Below, piece after piece: positions 57,433 to 64,000 of a stretch of 64,000 nt of DNA; within the stretch, counting starts at the first letter, position 1; each line of letters begins with the position of its first letter. The DNA comes from Egicoccus sp. AB-alg2 (GTDB lineage: Bacteria; Actinomycetota; Nitriliruptoria; Nitriliruptorales; Nitriliruptoraceae), in NCBI RefSeq assembly GCF_041821065.1, contig NZ_JBGUAX010000003.1, forward strand, positions 124,001 through 188,000. The letters run 5' to 3'. A model generated the notes under the pieces. The model was not told the origin of the DNA, made no database searches, and worked only from the letters and a program-made list of their open reading frames with translations. The translations under genes and the position numbers were made by a program.

Positions 57433-57918
57433 ATGGCACGTGGCGACGAGCGCGTCATCGAGCTGCTCAACGACATCCTCACGTTCGAGCTCACGCTCAT
57501 CAACCAGTACTGGTTGAACTACCGCATGTTGAACAACTGGGGCCTGTACGGGCTCGGCGAGGTCTTCAAGAAGTACTCGCTGGAGGAGATGGAGGACGCG
57601 GACAAGTACGTCGACCGCATCCTCTTCCTCGACGGCCACCCCAACCTGCAACGCATGAACACCGTGCAGGTGGGCGAGACCGCGCAGGAGATGCTGCAGC
57701 TGGCCAAGGCCCGGGAGGCCGAGGCGGTCGACAAGCTCAACGCCGGCATCGCGCTGTGCCTCGAGGTCGGCGACAACGGCACCCGCGAGCTGCTGGCCGA
57801 GGCCCTGCGTGAGGAAGAGGAGCACCTCGACTTCTACGAGACGCAACTGGACGCCATCGAGCTGGTCGGGCTGCAGAACTGGCTCGCGCAGTTCACGCTC
57901 GGCAACGACGAGTCCTGA
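57433..57918 (+). CDS. bfr: bacterioferritin
   Basis: A 161-residue four-helix ferritin. Ferroxidase ligands by alignment to E. coli Bfr are E19, E52, E95, E128 and H131, with heme Met at M53, all in the usual motifs (LTFELTLINQYW, EEMEDADKYVDRILFLDGHPN, EEEEHLDFYE). The position usually occupied by His54 is Asp55 here, so one of the six metal ligands differs. ATG 57433 follows GAGGAGCACACCC, with TAGGGT (57376) as a possible -10. It stores iron with its neighbour Bfd. Confidence 0.94.
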   Translation: MARGDERVIELLNDILTFELTLINQYWLNYRMLNNWGLYGLGEVFKKYSLEEMEDADKYVDRILFLDGHPNLQRMNTVQVGETAQEMLQLAKAREAEAVDKLNAGIALCLEVGDNGTRELLAEALREEEEHLDFYETQLDAIELVGLQNWLAQFTLGNDES

Positions 57919-57993
57919 CCACCCGGCCGTTAGCCTGCCGGGCGGGAGCACCAACCGATCCGCAAGCCGTGTGATGCGCTGGAGGAACGCCCG

Positions 57994-59202
57994 ATGCCCG
58001 AGGCCGTGATCGTCGCCACCGCCCGAACCCCGATCGGCCGGGCCTTCAAGGGCTCGATGACCGAGCTGCGACCCGACGACCTGACCGCGACGATCGTCGA
58101 GGCCGCCATGGCCCAGGTCCCGCAGCTGTCGCCGGACGACGTCGTGGACCTGCACCTCGGCTGCGGGCTGCCGGGCGGCGAGCAGGGCTTCAACATGGCG
58201 CGGGTCGTCACCACCCTGCTCGGCTGGGAGGTCCCCGGTACGACGGTGACCCGCTACTGCTCGTCGTCGCTGCAGACCACCCGGATGGCCTTCCACGCGA
58301 TCAAGGCCGGTGAGGGCGACGTGTTCGTCTCCGCCGGCGTGGAGATGGTCTCCCGGTTCGTCAAGGGCAGCTCCGACTCGCTGCCCGACACGCAGAACCC
58401 GCGCTTCGCCGAGGCGCAGGCCCGCACCCAGAAGACGGCCGAGGAGGGCGCCGACGGCTGGCAGGCCCCTGACGGGCTGTCGGACATCTACATCCCGATG
58501 GGGCAGACGGCGGAGAACGTCGCGCTGCTCGAGGGCGTCTCCCGCGACGAGCAGGACGACTACGCCTACGAGTCGCAGATGCGCTACGCGAAGGCCGATG
58601 CGGAAGGCTTCTGGGAGCGCGAGATCACGCCCATCGAGCTGCCCGACGGGCAGACGATGGTCAAGGACGACTCGCCGCGGCCGACCACCGAGCGCGAGAA
58701 GCTGTCCGAGCTGCAGCCGGTGTTCCGCCCCGACGGCACGGTGACGGCCGGCAACGCGTGTCCGCTGAACGACGGTGCCGCGGCCGTCGTGATCATGAGC
58801 GACACCAGGGCCGCGGAGCTGGGCATCCAGCCGCTGGCCCGCATCGTCTCCACCGGCGTGTCGGCCCTGGACCCGGAGATCATGGGGCTCGGCCCGGTCG
58901 GCGCGATCCGGCAGGCCCTCGGCCACGCCGGCATGACGATCGACGACATCGACATCGTGGAGATCAACGAGGCCTTCGCCGCCCAGGTGATCCCCTCCGC
59001 ACGACAGCTCGGCATCGACTTCGACAAGCTCAACCCGCACGGCGGCTCGATCGCCTGCGGCCACCCGTTCGGCATGACGGGCGCGCGCATCACCGGCACG
59101 CTGCTGAACGGGCTGCGCCACCGCGACGCCACCTTCGGGATCGAGTCGATGTGCGTCGGCGGCGGTCAGGGGATGGCCATGGTGGTCGAGCGGCTGTCCT
59201 GA
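57994..59202 (+). CDS. fadA: acetyl-CoA C-acyltransferase (thiolase)
   Basis: A 402-residue degradative thiolase. Nucleophilic Cys in VTRYCSSSLQTTRMA, EINEAFAAQ with the catalytic His region GGSIACGHPFGMTGAR, and the second Cys in ESMCVGGGQGMAM. It should cleave 3-ketoacyl-CoA in beta-oxidation. No fadB-like partner is adjacent. ATG 57994 is preceded by GGAGGAACGCCCG. A TAGCCT at 57931 may be its -10. Confidence 0.93.
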   Translation: MPEAVIVATARTPIGRAFKGSMTELRPDDLTATIVEAAMAQVPQLSPDDVVDLHLGCGLPGGEQGFNMARVVTTLLGWEVPGTTVTRYCSSSLQTTRMAFHAIKAGEGDVFVSAGVEMVSRFVKGSSDSLPDTQNPRFAEAQARTQKTAEEGADGWQAPDGLSDIYIPMGQTAENVALLEGVSRDEQDDYAYESQMRYAKADAEGFWEREITPIELPDGQTMVKDDSPRPTTEREKLSELQPVFRPDGTVTAGNACPLNDGAAAVVIMSDTRAAELGIQPLARIVSTGVSALDPEIMGLGPVGAIRQALGHAGMTIDDIDIVEINEAFAAQVIPSARQLGIDFDKLNPHGGSIACGHPFGMTGARITGTLLNGLRHRDATFGIESMCVGGGQGMAMVVERLS

Positions 59203-59219
59203 CGGCGGCAGGCACCGCG

Positions 59220-59687
59220 GTGGCCGACGAACGTCGCACGGGCGCCGAGGCAAGCGACGACCGCACCGACGGCGGCGAGGTGGCCGCCGACGGCCCGGCG
59301 GCGCCCACCGTCCGGCTCGAGCGCTGGGACGGGCCGGCGGGCGACGACGCGTTCGCCGGCCTGCGCGCCGACGTCGCGGCCTACGGCCACCTCGACCCGT
59401 TGGTGACCGTGCGCGGGTTGAGCGAGGTCAGCGGCCTACCGGTCGGAGCGCTCGTCCGTTACGTGCTCGCCCGTTGGGCCGCCGGCGGCAACGAGGCGGT
59501 CCTGGAGCTGGGCGTGTCCGGGGTGGACCACCTGGCCCGCCTGGTCGCACGAGCCGAACAGGCTGGCGACGACCGGGCGCGCCTGAGCGCCTACCACGGC
59601 ATGCGCGAGGTGGTCGCGTGGCTGCGCGCGGGCGTCGAGGCCGCCGCGGACGAGGGCGCCGCGGACGAGGACGCGTCCCCGACCTAG
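59220..59687 (+). CDS. DUF6027 family protein
   Basis: A 155-residue protein that I recognise as the actinobacterial DUF6027 type: VRLERWDGPAGDDAFAGLRADVAAYGHLDPL, then GLPVGALVRYVLARWAAGGNEAVLELG and YHGMREVVAWLRAGVE. No function is assigned. The first 28 residues are low-complexity. GTG 59220 is chosen as the earliest plausible start. Its end overlaps the convergent response-regulator gene by four bases. Confidence 0.7.
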   Translation: MADERRTGAEASDDRTDGGEVAADGPAAPTVRLERWDGPAGDDAFAGLRADVAAYGHLDPLVTVRGLSEVSGLPVGALVRYVLARWAAGGNEAVLELGVSGVDHLARLVARAEQAGDDRARLSAYHGMREVVAWLRAGVEAAADEGAADEDASPT

Positions 59688-60424
59688 CGGATCAGGCCGA
59701 GCCGGAACGCGCGGGCGACCGCACCGGTGCGGTCAGGCACGTCCAGCTTCACCAGCAGGTTCTGCACGTGGGTCTTCACCGTGCGGGCCGACAGTCCGAG
59801 CCGCGACCCGACCTGCTGGTTGGTCAGCCCCTCCGCCAGCAACTGCAGCACCTCGAGCTCGCGGGGCGTCAGCGCCGAGGCACCCGACTCGCGCGGCTCG
59901 TGCCGCCAGGTCCCGGCCAGCTGCATCGCGATCGAGGGCGAGATGATGCGTTCGCCCTTGGCGGTGCGCATCACCGCGTCGCGCAGCTCCTCGGCCGGCG
60001 CGCTGGTCAGCAGGAAGCTGTCCACCCCGGCGATGACAGCTTCCCGCAGGTCGATGACCGTGGCGCCGTCGGCCACGACGAGGACCCGCAGCGTGTCGTG
60101 CAGGGCCTTCGCCGTCGCCACGATCCGGAACGTCTCCGGGTCGTCGTCGCGCAGGCCGGCCACGAGGATGGCCGGGCGTAGCTCCTGCACCGATTCGACG
60201 GCGTTGTCGAGGCCGCACTCGCCGACGAGATCCTGTTCCGCGAGGATCGCGCGCAGGCCGGCGCGCACCACGGGCCGGGCGTCGCACACGAGCACCGTCG
60301 TGGCCGGCGCACCGACCACGGCCTCGGTGCTCAACAGCTCACCGAGCTCGGACATCGCACCAGGGCTGTCGGGCACGTCGACGGTCGCGCCGGTATCGCC
60401 GAGAGGGGTACCACGGGTGGGCAC
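59684..60424 (-). CDS. LuxR-type response regulator with degenerate receiver
   Basis: A 246-residue regulator. The C-terminal LuxR helix-turn-helix is intact (LTPRELEVLQLLAEGLTNQQVGSRLGLSARTVKTHV). The receiver domain (about 42-160) keeps the fold (VLVCDARPVVRAGLRAIL) but the phosphoacceptor Asp is replaced: RPAILVAGLRDDDPE has Gly90 where Asp is expected, one of the two acidic metal residues is Cys47, and the conserved Lys is Thr (FLLTSAPAEEL). It is unlikely to be switched by phosphorylation. GTG 60424 has GGAAGG seven bases upstream, inside a perfect palindrome. No histidine kinase is adjacent. Confidence 0.9.
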   Translation of the reverse strand: MPTRGTPLGDTGATVDVPDSPGAMSELGELLSTEAVVGAPATTVLVCDARPVVRAGLRAILAEQDLVGECGLDNAVESVQELRPAILVAGLRDDDPETFRIVATAKALHDTLRVLVVADGATVIDLREAVIAGVDSFLLTSAPAEELRDAVMRTAKGERIISPSIAMQLAGTWRHEPRESGASALTPRELEVLQLLAEGLTNQQVGSRLGLSARTVKTHVQNLLVKLDVPDRTGAVARAFRLGLIR

Positions 60425-60430
60425 GGCAGA

Positions 60431-60471
60431 ACCTTCCGGAAGGTCGCGGTATCAAACCGTCCCGGAACGGT
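60431..60471 (-). promoter_or_regulatory. paired palindromes before the response-regulator gene
   Basis: ACCTTCCGGAAGGT (60431-60444) is a perfect 14-bp palindrome that includes the ribosome binding site, and ACCGT-CCCGGA-ACGGT (60456-60471) is a second inverted repeat with its centre 26 bp away. They fit autoregulatory operators or a leader hairpin. Confidence 0.5.
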
Positions 60472-60606
60472 CTTCGGCACCCTTGGCAGGGGTGATCTTG
60501 CTGTCCAGTCCACCTGGTCCGGCGGGCCTAGACCGCGCGCCAGAGCCGACAACACGCGCGAAACCGCCCGAAACGCCCGTCAGGACGCCTTTCCGGCCCA
60601 CAAGGG

Positions 60607-61071
60607 TCAGGCGGTGCGGATGTCCTTGACCGTGACCTCGAGCGTCATCCCGGTCGGCGTGTCGAAGTGGACCTTGTCGCCTGCGCGCGCGCCGATCACC
60701 GCGGTCCCCATCGGCGAGTCGGCCGAGAGGATGTCCAGGTCCTCGTGCTGGTCCTCGCGGGAGCCGACGAGGTAGGTCTCCTCGTCGCCCTCGACGTCGA
60801 GCACCACGACCAGGCCCGGCCGGACCTCGTCGGTGTCCTGCGGCTGGCCGATGCGCGCATCCCGCAGCAGCGCCTCGAGCTGCCGGATGCGGGCCTCCAT
60901 CTTGCCCTGCTCGTCCTTGGCGGCGTGGTACTCGGCGTTCTCGCGCAGGTCACCATGGGCGCGCGCCACCTCGATCTCCGCGGAGATCTGCTCACGACCC
61001 TCGGTCTTCAGCGTCTCGAGCTCGGCCTGGAGACGGTCGTACGCCTCCTGGCTCAACCAGGTCTCGGCCAC
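60607..61071 (-). CDS. greA: transcription elongation factor GreA
   Basis: A 154-residue GreA. The N-terminal coiled coil carries SQEAYDRLQAELETLKTEGR, HGDLRENAEYHAAKDEQGKMEAR and LEALLRDARIG (with the acidic D/E pair at the tip, DLREN), and the C-terminal globular domain has SPMGTAVIGARAGDKVHFDTP. It rescues stalled RNA polymerase by stimulating transcript cleavage. GTG 61071 has GAGGTG eight bases upstream. Confidence 0.96.
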   Translation of the reverse strand: MAETWLSQEAYDRLQAELETLKTEGREQISAEIEVARAHGDLRENAEYHAAKDEQGKMEARIRQLEALLRDARIGQPQDTDEVRPGLVVVLDVEGDEETYLVGSREDQHEDLDILSADSPMGTAVIGARAGDKVHFDTPTGMTLEVTVKDIRTA

Positions 61072-61272
61072 GGTGGAAACACCTCGTAACACATCGACGG
61101 CAAACATGGGTCCGCGGCTGGGGCACGACCGGAACGGCGCCCCCCCGCCACGACGAACGCCCGGACCGCGTGCAGGTCCGGGCGTGACGAGGGCAGAGCC
61201 TACCACGCGGGTCGACACGTGCGCCAACGACATTGGTCGCCCGACCCGGGCGGGGCACTACAGTTCGGCGTC

Positions 61273-62040
61273 ATGGGTCTCGCCGACGTCGCCTACCGGG
61301 TCTACGAGCGTCGGCTCGCCGAGGAGTTGTCCGGCGGGCCGCTGCCTCGCCATGTCGGCGTGATCCTGGACGGCAACCGGCGGTTCGCCCGCGAACGCGG
61401 CCTGGACGACCCCAGCGCCGGTCACGCGCTGGGCGCCGCCAGGATCGACCCGTTCCTCGGCTGGTGTCTGGAGATGGGCGTCCCCTATGTGACGCTGTGG
61501 CTGCTGTCCACCGACAACCTCGGCCGCGACGACCAGGAGGTCGCGCGGCTGCTGTCGATCATCGAGGAGACGGTGCGGCGGCTGGCCGACGACGGTCGCG
61601 GGCTGCGGCTGACCGCCGTGGGCGCCCTCGACCTGTTGCCGGACGACACCCGTCGGGCGCTCGCCGAGGTCGAGCGCGCCACCGCTGCCAACGACCGGCT
61701 CCGGGTCCAGATCGCCGTCGGCTACGGGGGCCGGCAGGAGATCACCGACGCGCTGCGCAAACTGCTGCAGGCCCGGGCCGGCGAGGGCTGCTCGCTGGAG
61801 GACCTCGCCCGCACGCTGCGCCCGGAGGACATCGGCGACCACCTCTACACCACCGGCCTGCCCGATCCCGACCTCATCATCCGGACCTCCGGCGAGGTGC
61901 GCCTGTCGGGCTTCCTGCTGTGGCAGTCGGCCCACAGCGAGTACTACTTCTGCGACGCGTACTGGCCCGACTTCCGTCGCATCGACTTCCTCCGCGCCCT
62001 GCGCGACTACCAGCGTCGATCCCGCCGCTACGGCCGCTGA
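61273..62040 (+). CDS. uppS: isoprenyl transferase (UppS/Z-farnesyl-PP type)
   Basis: A 255-residue cis-prenyltransferase. Conserved regions: HVGVILDGNRRFARERG (catalytic Asp), LWLLSTDNLGR, VGYGGRQEITDA, IIRTSGEVRLSGFLLWQSAHSEYYF. It extends prenyl diphosphate for wall-lipid carriers; the short N-terminus and size fit the actinobacterial short-chain branch. ATG 61273 is nine bases after TACAGT (61259), so the mRNA is probably leaderless. Its 3' end is duplicated 89 bp downstream. Confidence 0.94.
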   Translation: MGLADVAYRVYERRLAEELSGGPLPRHVGVILDGNRRFARERGLDDPSAGHALGAARIDPFLGWCLEMGVPYVTLWLLSTDNLGRDDQEVARLLSIIEETVRRLADDGRGLRLTAVGALDLLPDDTRRALAEVERATAANDRLRVQIAVGYGGRQEITDALRKLLQARAGEGCSLEDLARTLRPEDIGDHLYTTGLPDPDLIIRTSGEVRLSGFLLWQSAHSEYYFCDAYWPDFRRIDFLRALRDYQRRSRRYGR

Positions 62041-62129
62041 GCGGCCTCGCGTCGGGGCGCCCCGCGCACGAGGCGATATCGAGGCGCCCGCGCACGAGGC
62101 GACGCCGATCCCGCCGCTACGGCCGCTGA
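62017..62129. repeat. 24-bp direct repeat shared by two convergent gene ends
   Basis: The last 24 bases of the uppS gene (62017-62040, ending with its TGA) recur exactly at 62106-62129. The second copy overlaps the C-terminal end of the antiparallel permease gene (which ends at 62117). Between them a roughly 26-bp motif containing GCGCACGAGGCGA occurs twice. Confidence 0.9.
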
Positions 62130-63370
62130 CGCGAGGTGCGGGTGGCGAGCCACACCAGCGAGCCGACGCCCAGCAGCACCAGCCCGCCCACGACCGCCAC
62201 CTGCGGCAGCGTGACGGCCAGCAGCACGCACAGCCCGACGCCCAACGCGGCCAGCCACCGGGGCCAGCGCCGCTCCGTGTGCGTCAGCGTGACGGCCGAC
62301 GCGTTCGCCAGGGCGTAGTAGGTCAGCACCGCGAACGAGCTGAACCCGATGGCGCCGCGCAGGTCGGCGACCAGCACGATCGCCGACACGACCACCGCCG
62401 CGGTGATCTCCGCCCGGTGCGGCGTGCGACGCGTCGGGTGGACGGCGTCGAGGAACCCGGGCAGCTCGCGGCGGCGCGCCATCGACAGCGTCGTGCGGCT
62501 CACGCCGGCGAGCAGCGAGAGCAGCACACCGGCGGCGGCGACCGCGGCGCCGACCTGCACGACGGGGGCCAACCCGGCCAGACCGCCGGCCTCGACGGCC
62601 GCGACCAACGGGGCCGGTGACGCCGCCAGCAACTCGGGCCCGGCGGCGAGCAGTGCGGTGCCGAGCACGACCGTGTACACCACGACCACGATGCCCAGCG
62701 CGAGCGGGATGGCGCGCGGGATCGTCTCGGTGGGGTCACGCACCTCCTCGCCCAGCGTCGCCAGCCGCGCGTAGCCGGCGAACGCGAAGAACAGCAGCCC
62801 GCCCGCCTGCAGGACCCCGAACGGACCGGCCGGCAGCGTCGCGTCGAGGTGGTCCAGCGACGCGTTGCCCCCGAGCAGGGCCGCGGCCGCGGTCACGGCC
62901 AGCGCGGCGAGCACGATCGCGACGATGGCGCGGCTGAGCCGCGCGGTCTTCTCCACGCCGAGGTAGTTGACGGTGGCCATCGCCACCACCGCGCCGATCG
63001 CGATCGGCCGGGCGAGCGACGGGGCGACGTAGGCGCCGAACGTCAGGGCCATCGCGGACAGGCTGGCGGTCTTGCCGACGACGAAGCTCCAGCCGGCCAG
63101 GAACCCCCAGTACTCGCCGAGTCGCTCGCGGGCGTAGACGTAGGTGCCGCCGGCTTCCGGGTACAGCGCGGCGAGCTGGGCCGACGAGGTGGCGTTGGCG
63201 TAGGCCACCAGCGCCGCTAGGGCCAGGCCCACCAGCAGCCATGACCCGGCCGCCGCGGCGGCCGGACCCGGGGCCGCGAACACGCCGGCGCCGATCATGG
63301 CGCCGAGTCCGACGACGACGGCGTCGCCCAGGGTCAGGCGCCGTGCCAGCGACTCCGACGGGCGGGTCAT
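62117..63370 (-). CDS. APC family amino acid permease
   Basis: A 417-residue transporter with 10-12 hydrophobic helices and APC signatures: VVVGLGAMIGAGVFAAPGP in helix 1, AALYPEAGGTYVYARERLGE and GWSFVVGKTASLSAMAL, and FAFAGYARLATLGEEVRDP. Substrate is probably an amino acid or amine. ATG 63370 overlaps the stop of arsenate reductase (ATGA), so they share an mRNA despite unrelated functions. Confidence 0.92.
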   Translation of the reverse strand: MTRPSESLARRLTLGDAVVVGLGAMIGAGVFAAPGPAAAAAGSWLLVGLALAALVAYANATSSAQLAALYPEAGGTYVYARERLGEYWGFLAGWSFVVGKTASLSAMALTFGAYVAPSLARPIAIGAVVAMATVNYLGVEKTARLSRAIVAIVLAALAVTAAAALLGGNASLDHLDATLPAGPFGVLQAGGLLFFAFAGYARLATLGEEVRDPTETIPRAIPLALGIVVVVYTVVLGTALLAAGPELLAASPAPLVAAVEAGGLAGLAPVVQVGAAVAAAGVLLSLLAGVSRTTLSMARRRELPGFLDAVHPTRRTPHRAEITAAVVVSAIVLVADLRGAIGFSSFAVLTYYALANASAVTLTHTERRWPRWLAALGVGLCVLLAVTLPQVAVVGGLVLLGVGSLVWLATRTSRQRP

Positions 63371-63780
63371 GCCGTCGGCTCGACGGCCAGGTCGGCCAGC
63401 AGGCCACGCACGCGACGCTCGATCTCGTCGCGGATCGGGCGCACGTCGTCGACGCCCTTGCCGGCCGGGTCGGTGAGCTCCCAGTCGAGGTAGCGCGTGC
63501 CCGGCACGTAGGGGCACTCGTCGCCGCAGCCCATGGTCACCACCACGTCCGTGGACGACAGCTCCTCGTCGGTCCACCGGCGCGGCTGCTGGTCCGCGAT
63601 GTCGATGCCGACCTCGCGCATCGCGGCGACCGCAGCCGGGTTGACCTCGTCGACCGGTGCCGAGCCGGCCGACAGCACCTGCACCCGGTCGCCGGCGAGG
63701 GTGCGCAGCCACCCGGCCGCCATCTGCGAGCGGCCGGCGTTGTGGACGCAGAGGAAGAGCACGGTGGGGCGGTCGGTCAT
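63367..63780 (-). CDS. arsC: arsenate reductase / low-molecular-weight phosphatase family
   Basis: A 137-residue protein-tyrosine-phosphatase-fold enzyme. The CX5R loop is FLCVHNAGRSQMAAGW (Cys11, Arg17); further Cys occur in VTMGCGDECPYVPG, as in thioredoxin- or mycothiol-dependent arsenate reductases; the Asp loop is DWELTDPAGKGVDDVRPI. ATG 63780 follows GAGGTGTCTCC. It leads an operon with the APC permease. No ArsR gene is seen in the 220 bases upstream to the window edge. Confidence 0.93.
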   Translation of the reverse strand: MTDRPTVLFLCVHNAGRSQMAAGWLRTLAGDRVQVLSAGSAPVDEVNPAAVAAMREVGIDIADQQPRRWTDEELSSTDVVVTMGCGDECPYVPGTRYLDWELTDPAGKGVDDVRPIRDEIERRVRGLLADLAVEPTA

Positions 63781-63962
63781 GGAGACACCTCGACGATTCG
63801 CGTTTGCTCAATGCTAGTCGAGCTATTTCGCCACGTGGTGCGCGGTGGTGGCCGGCCGGTGAACGTCCCCGGGATGGTGGTCGAGGTTCCGCCGCCCCAG
63901 GGGGCCTCGGGGGTACCGTCATCGACGTCGCACGCCCACCGCCGACGACCGAGACGACCACG

Positions 63963-64000
63963 GTGCCGCATCTGCCGCCCGACCATCTCTCACGGGACTT
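63963..64000 (+). CDS. start of a rightward gene, cut by the window edge
   Basis: A GTG at 63963 opens a frame (VPHLPPDHLSRD) that runs off the window. TACCGT at 63914 is spaced like other -10 elements here. Only 12 residues are visible, so no function can be assigned and the gene itself is tentative. Confidence 0.35.
   Translation, partial: MPHLPPDHLSRD

Noticed and set aside
63777-63986. 69-codon frame on the minus strand upstream of arsC
   Set aside because: It overlaps the arsC start, has low-complexity composition, and the region looks like promoter and leader sequence.

Overview
The window is very GC-rich (roughly 70% by eye), with strong third-position GC bias, many GTG starts and long antisense shadow frames. 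Together with mycobacterial/streptomycete-like family members (DUF6027, PucR regulators, AbiEi-DUF559 proteins, a meaA-type mutase), this points to an actinomycete. A subtilase with SLH repeats and an ATP-type PEP carboxykinase suggest a deep lineage such as Nitriliruptoria or a relative rather than Streptomyces or Mycobacterium; that placement is inference. No rRNA, tRNA, CRISPR array, prophage or insertion sequence was recognised.

Layout. 1-6.8 kb: a truncated secreted glucosaminidase-like gene, then a tightly packed envelope block (LemA, HtpX-like M48 protease, coiled-coil ATP-grasp protein, a large protein with a Flp-pilin-type leader, a lipoprotein and two small membrane proteins). 6.8-15.9 kb: a PucR regulator divergent from a complete branched-chain/organic-acid ABC transporter operon (livF, livG, acyl-CoA ligase, livH, livM, livK) that ends in a strong terminator. 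16-23.8 kb: small membrane proteins and lipoproteins, a subtilase, and a PcrA/UvrD helicase interrupted by a 353-residue intein. 24-26.7 kb: a stand-alone B12-binding mutase subunit followed by sucCD. 26.7-29.6 kb: a membrane diguanylate cyclase overlapping an Asn/Gly/Lys-rich secreted protein. 30-36 kb: FIST sensor protein, glnB-glnD, inositol-phosphate synthase. 36-37.2 kb: a solitary AbiEi-like/DUF559 protein set in short direct and inverted repeats. 37.3-42.2 kb: housekeeping metabolism (fumC, ilvA, a DHFR-like reductase). 42.2-46.8 kb: three secreted proteins (SLH-subtilase, coiled-coil protein, small Cys protein), two of which share a nearly identical, apparently structured 5' leader. 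46.9-64 kb: an ethylmalonyl-CoA-mutase-like enzyme, META lipoprotein, O-methyltransferase, NYN protein plus arginine deiminase, LacI regulator plus pckA, an ABC ATPase, an iron-storage pair (bfd, bfr) with a DtxR/IdeR-like box, thiolase, a degenerate LuxR-type response regulator, greA, a prenyltransferase, an APC permease and arsenate reductase.

How it fits together. Much of the window handles acyl-CoA and C4 metabolism: acyl-CoA ligase with its importer, thiolase, two B12-dependent acyl-CoA mutase components, sucCD, fumC and pckA form a plausible route from fatty, branched or organic acids into the TCA cycle and gluconeogenesis. The most novel-looking signals are the duplicated leader RNA in front of two secreted-protein genes, with compensatory base changes and a helix that buries the ribosome binding site; the helicase intein, whose middle resembles a GIY-YIG nuclease; and the repeat-flanked AbiEi/DUF559 gene.
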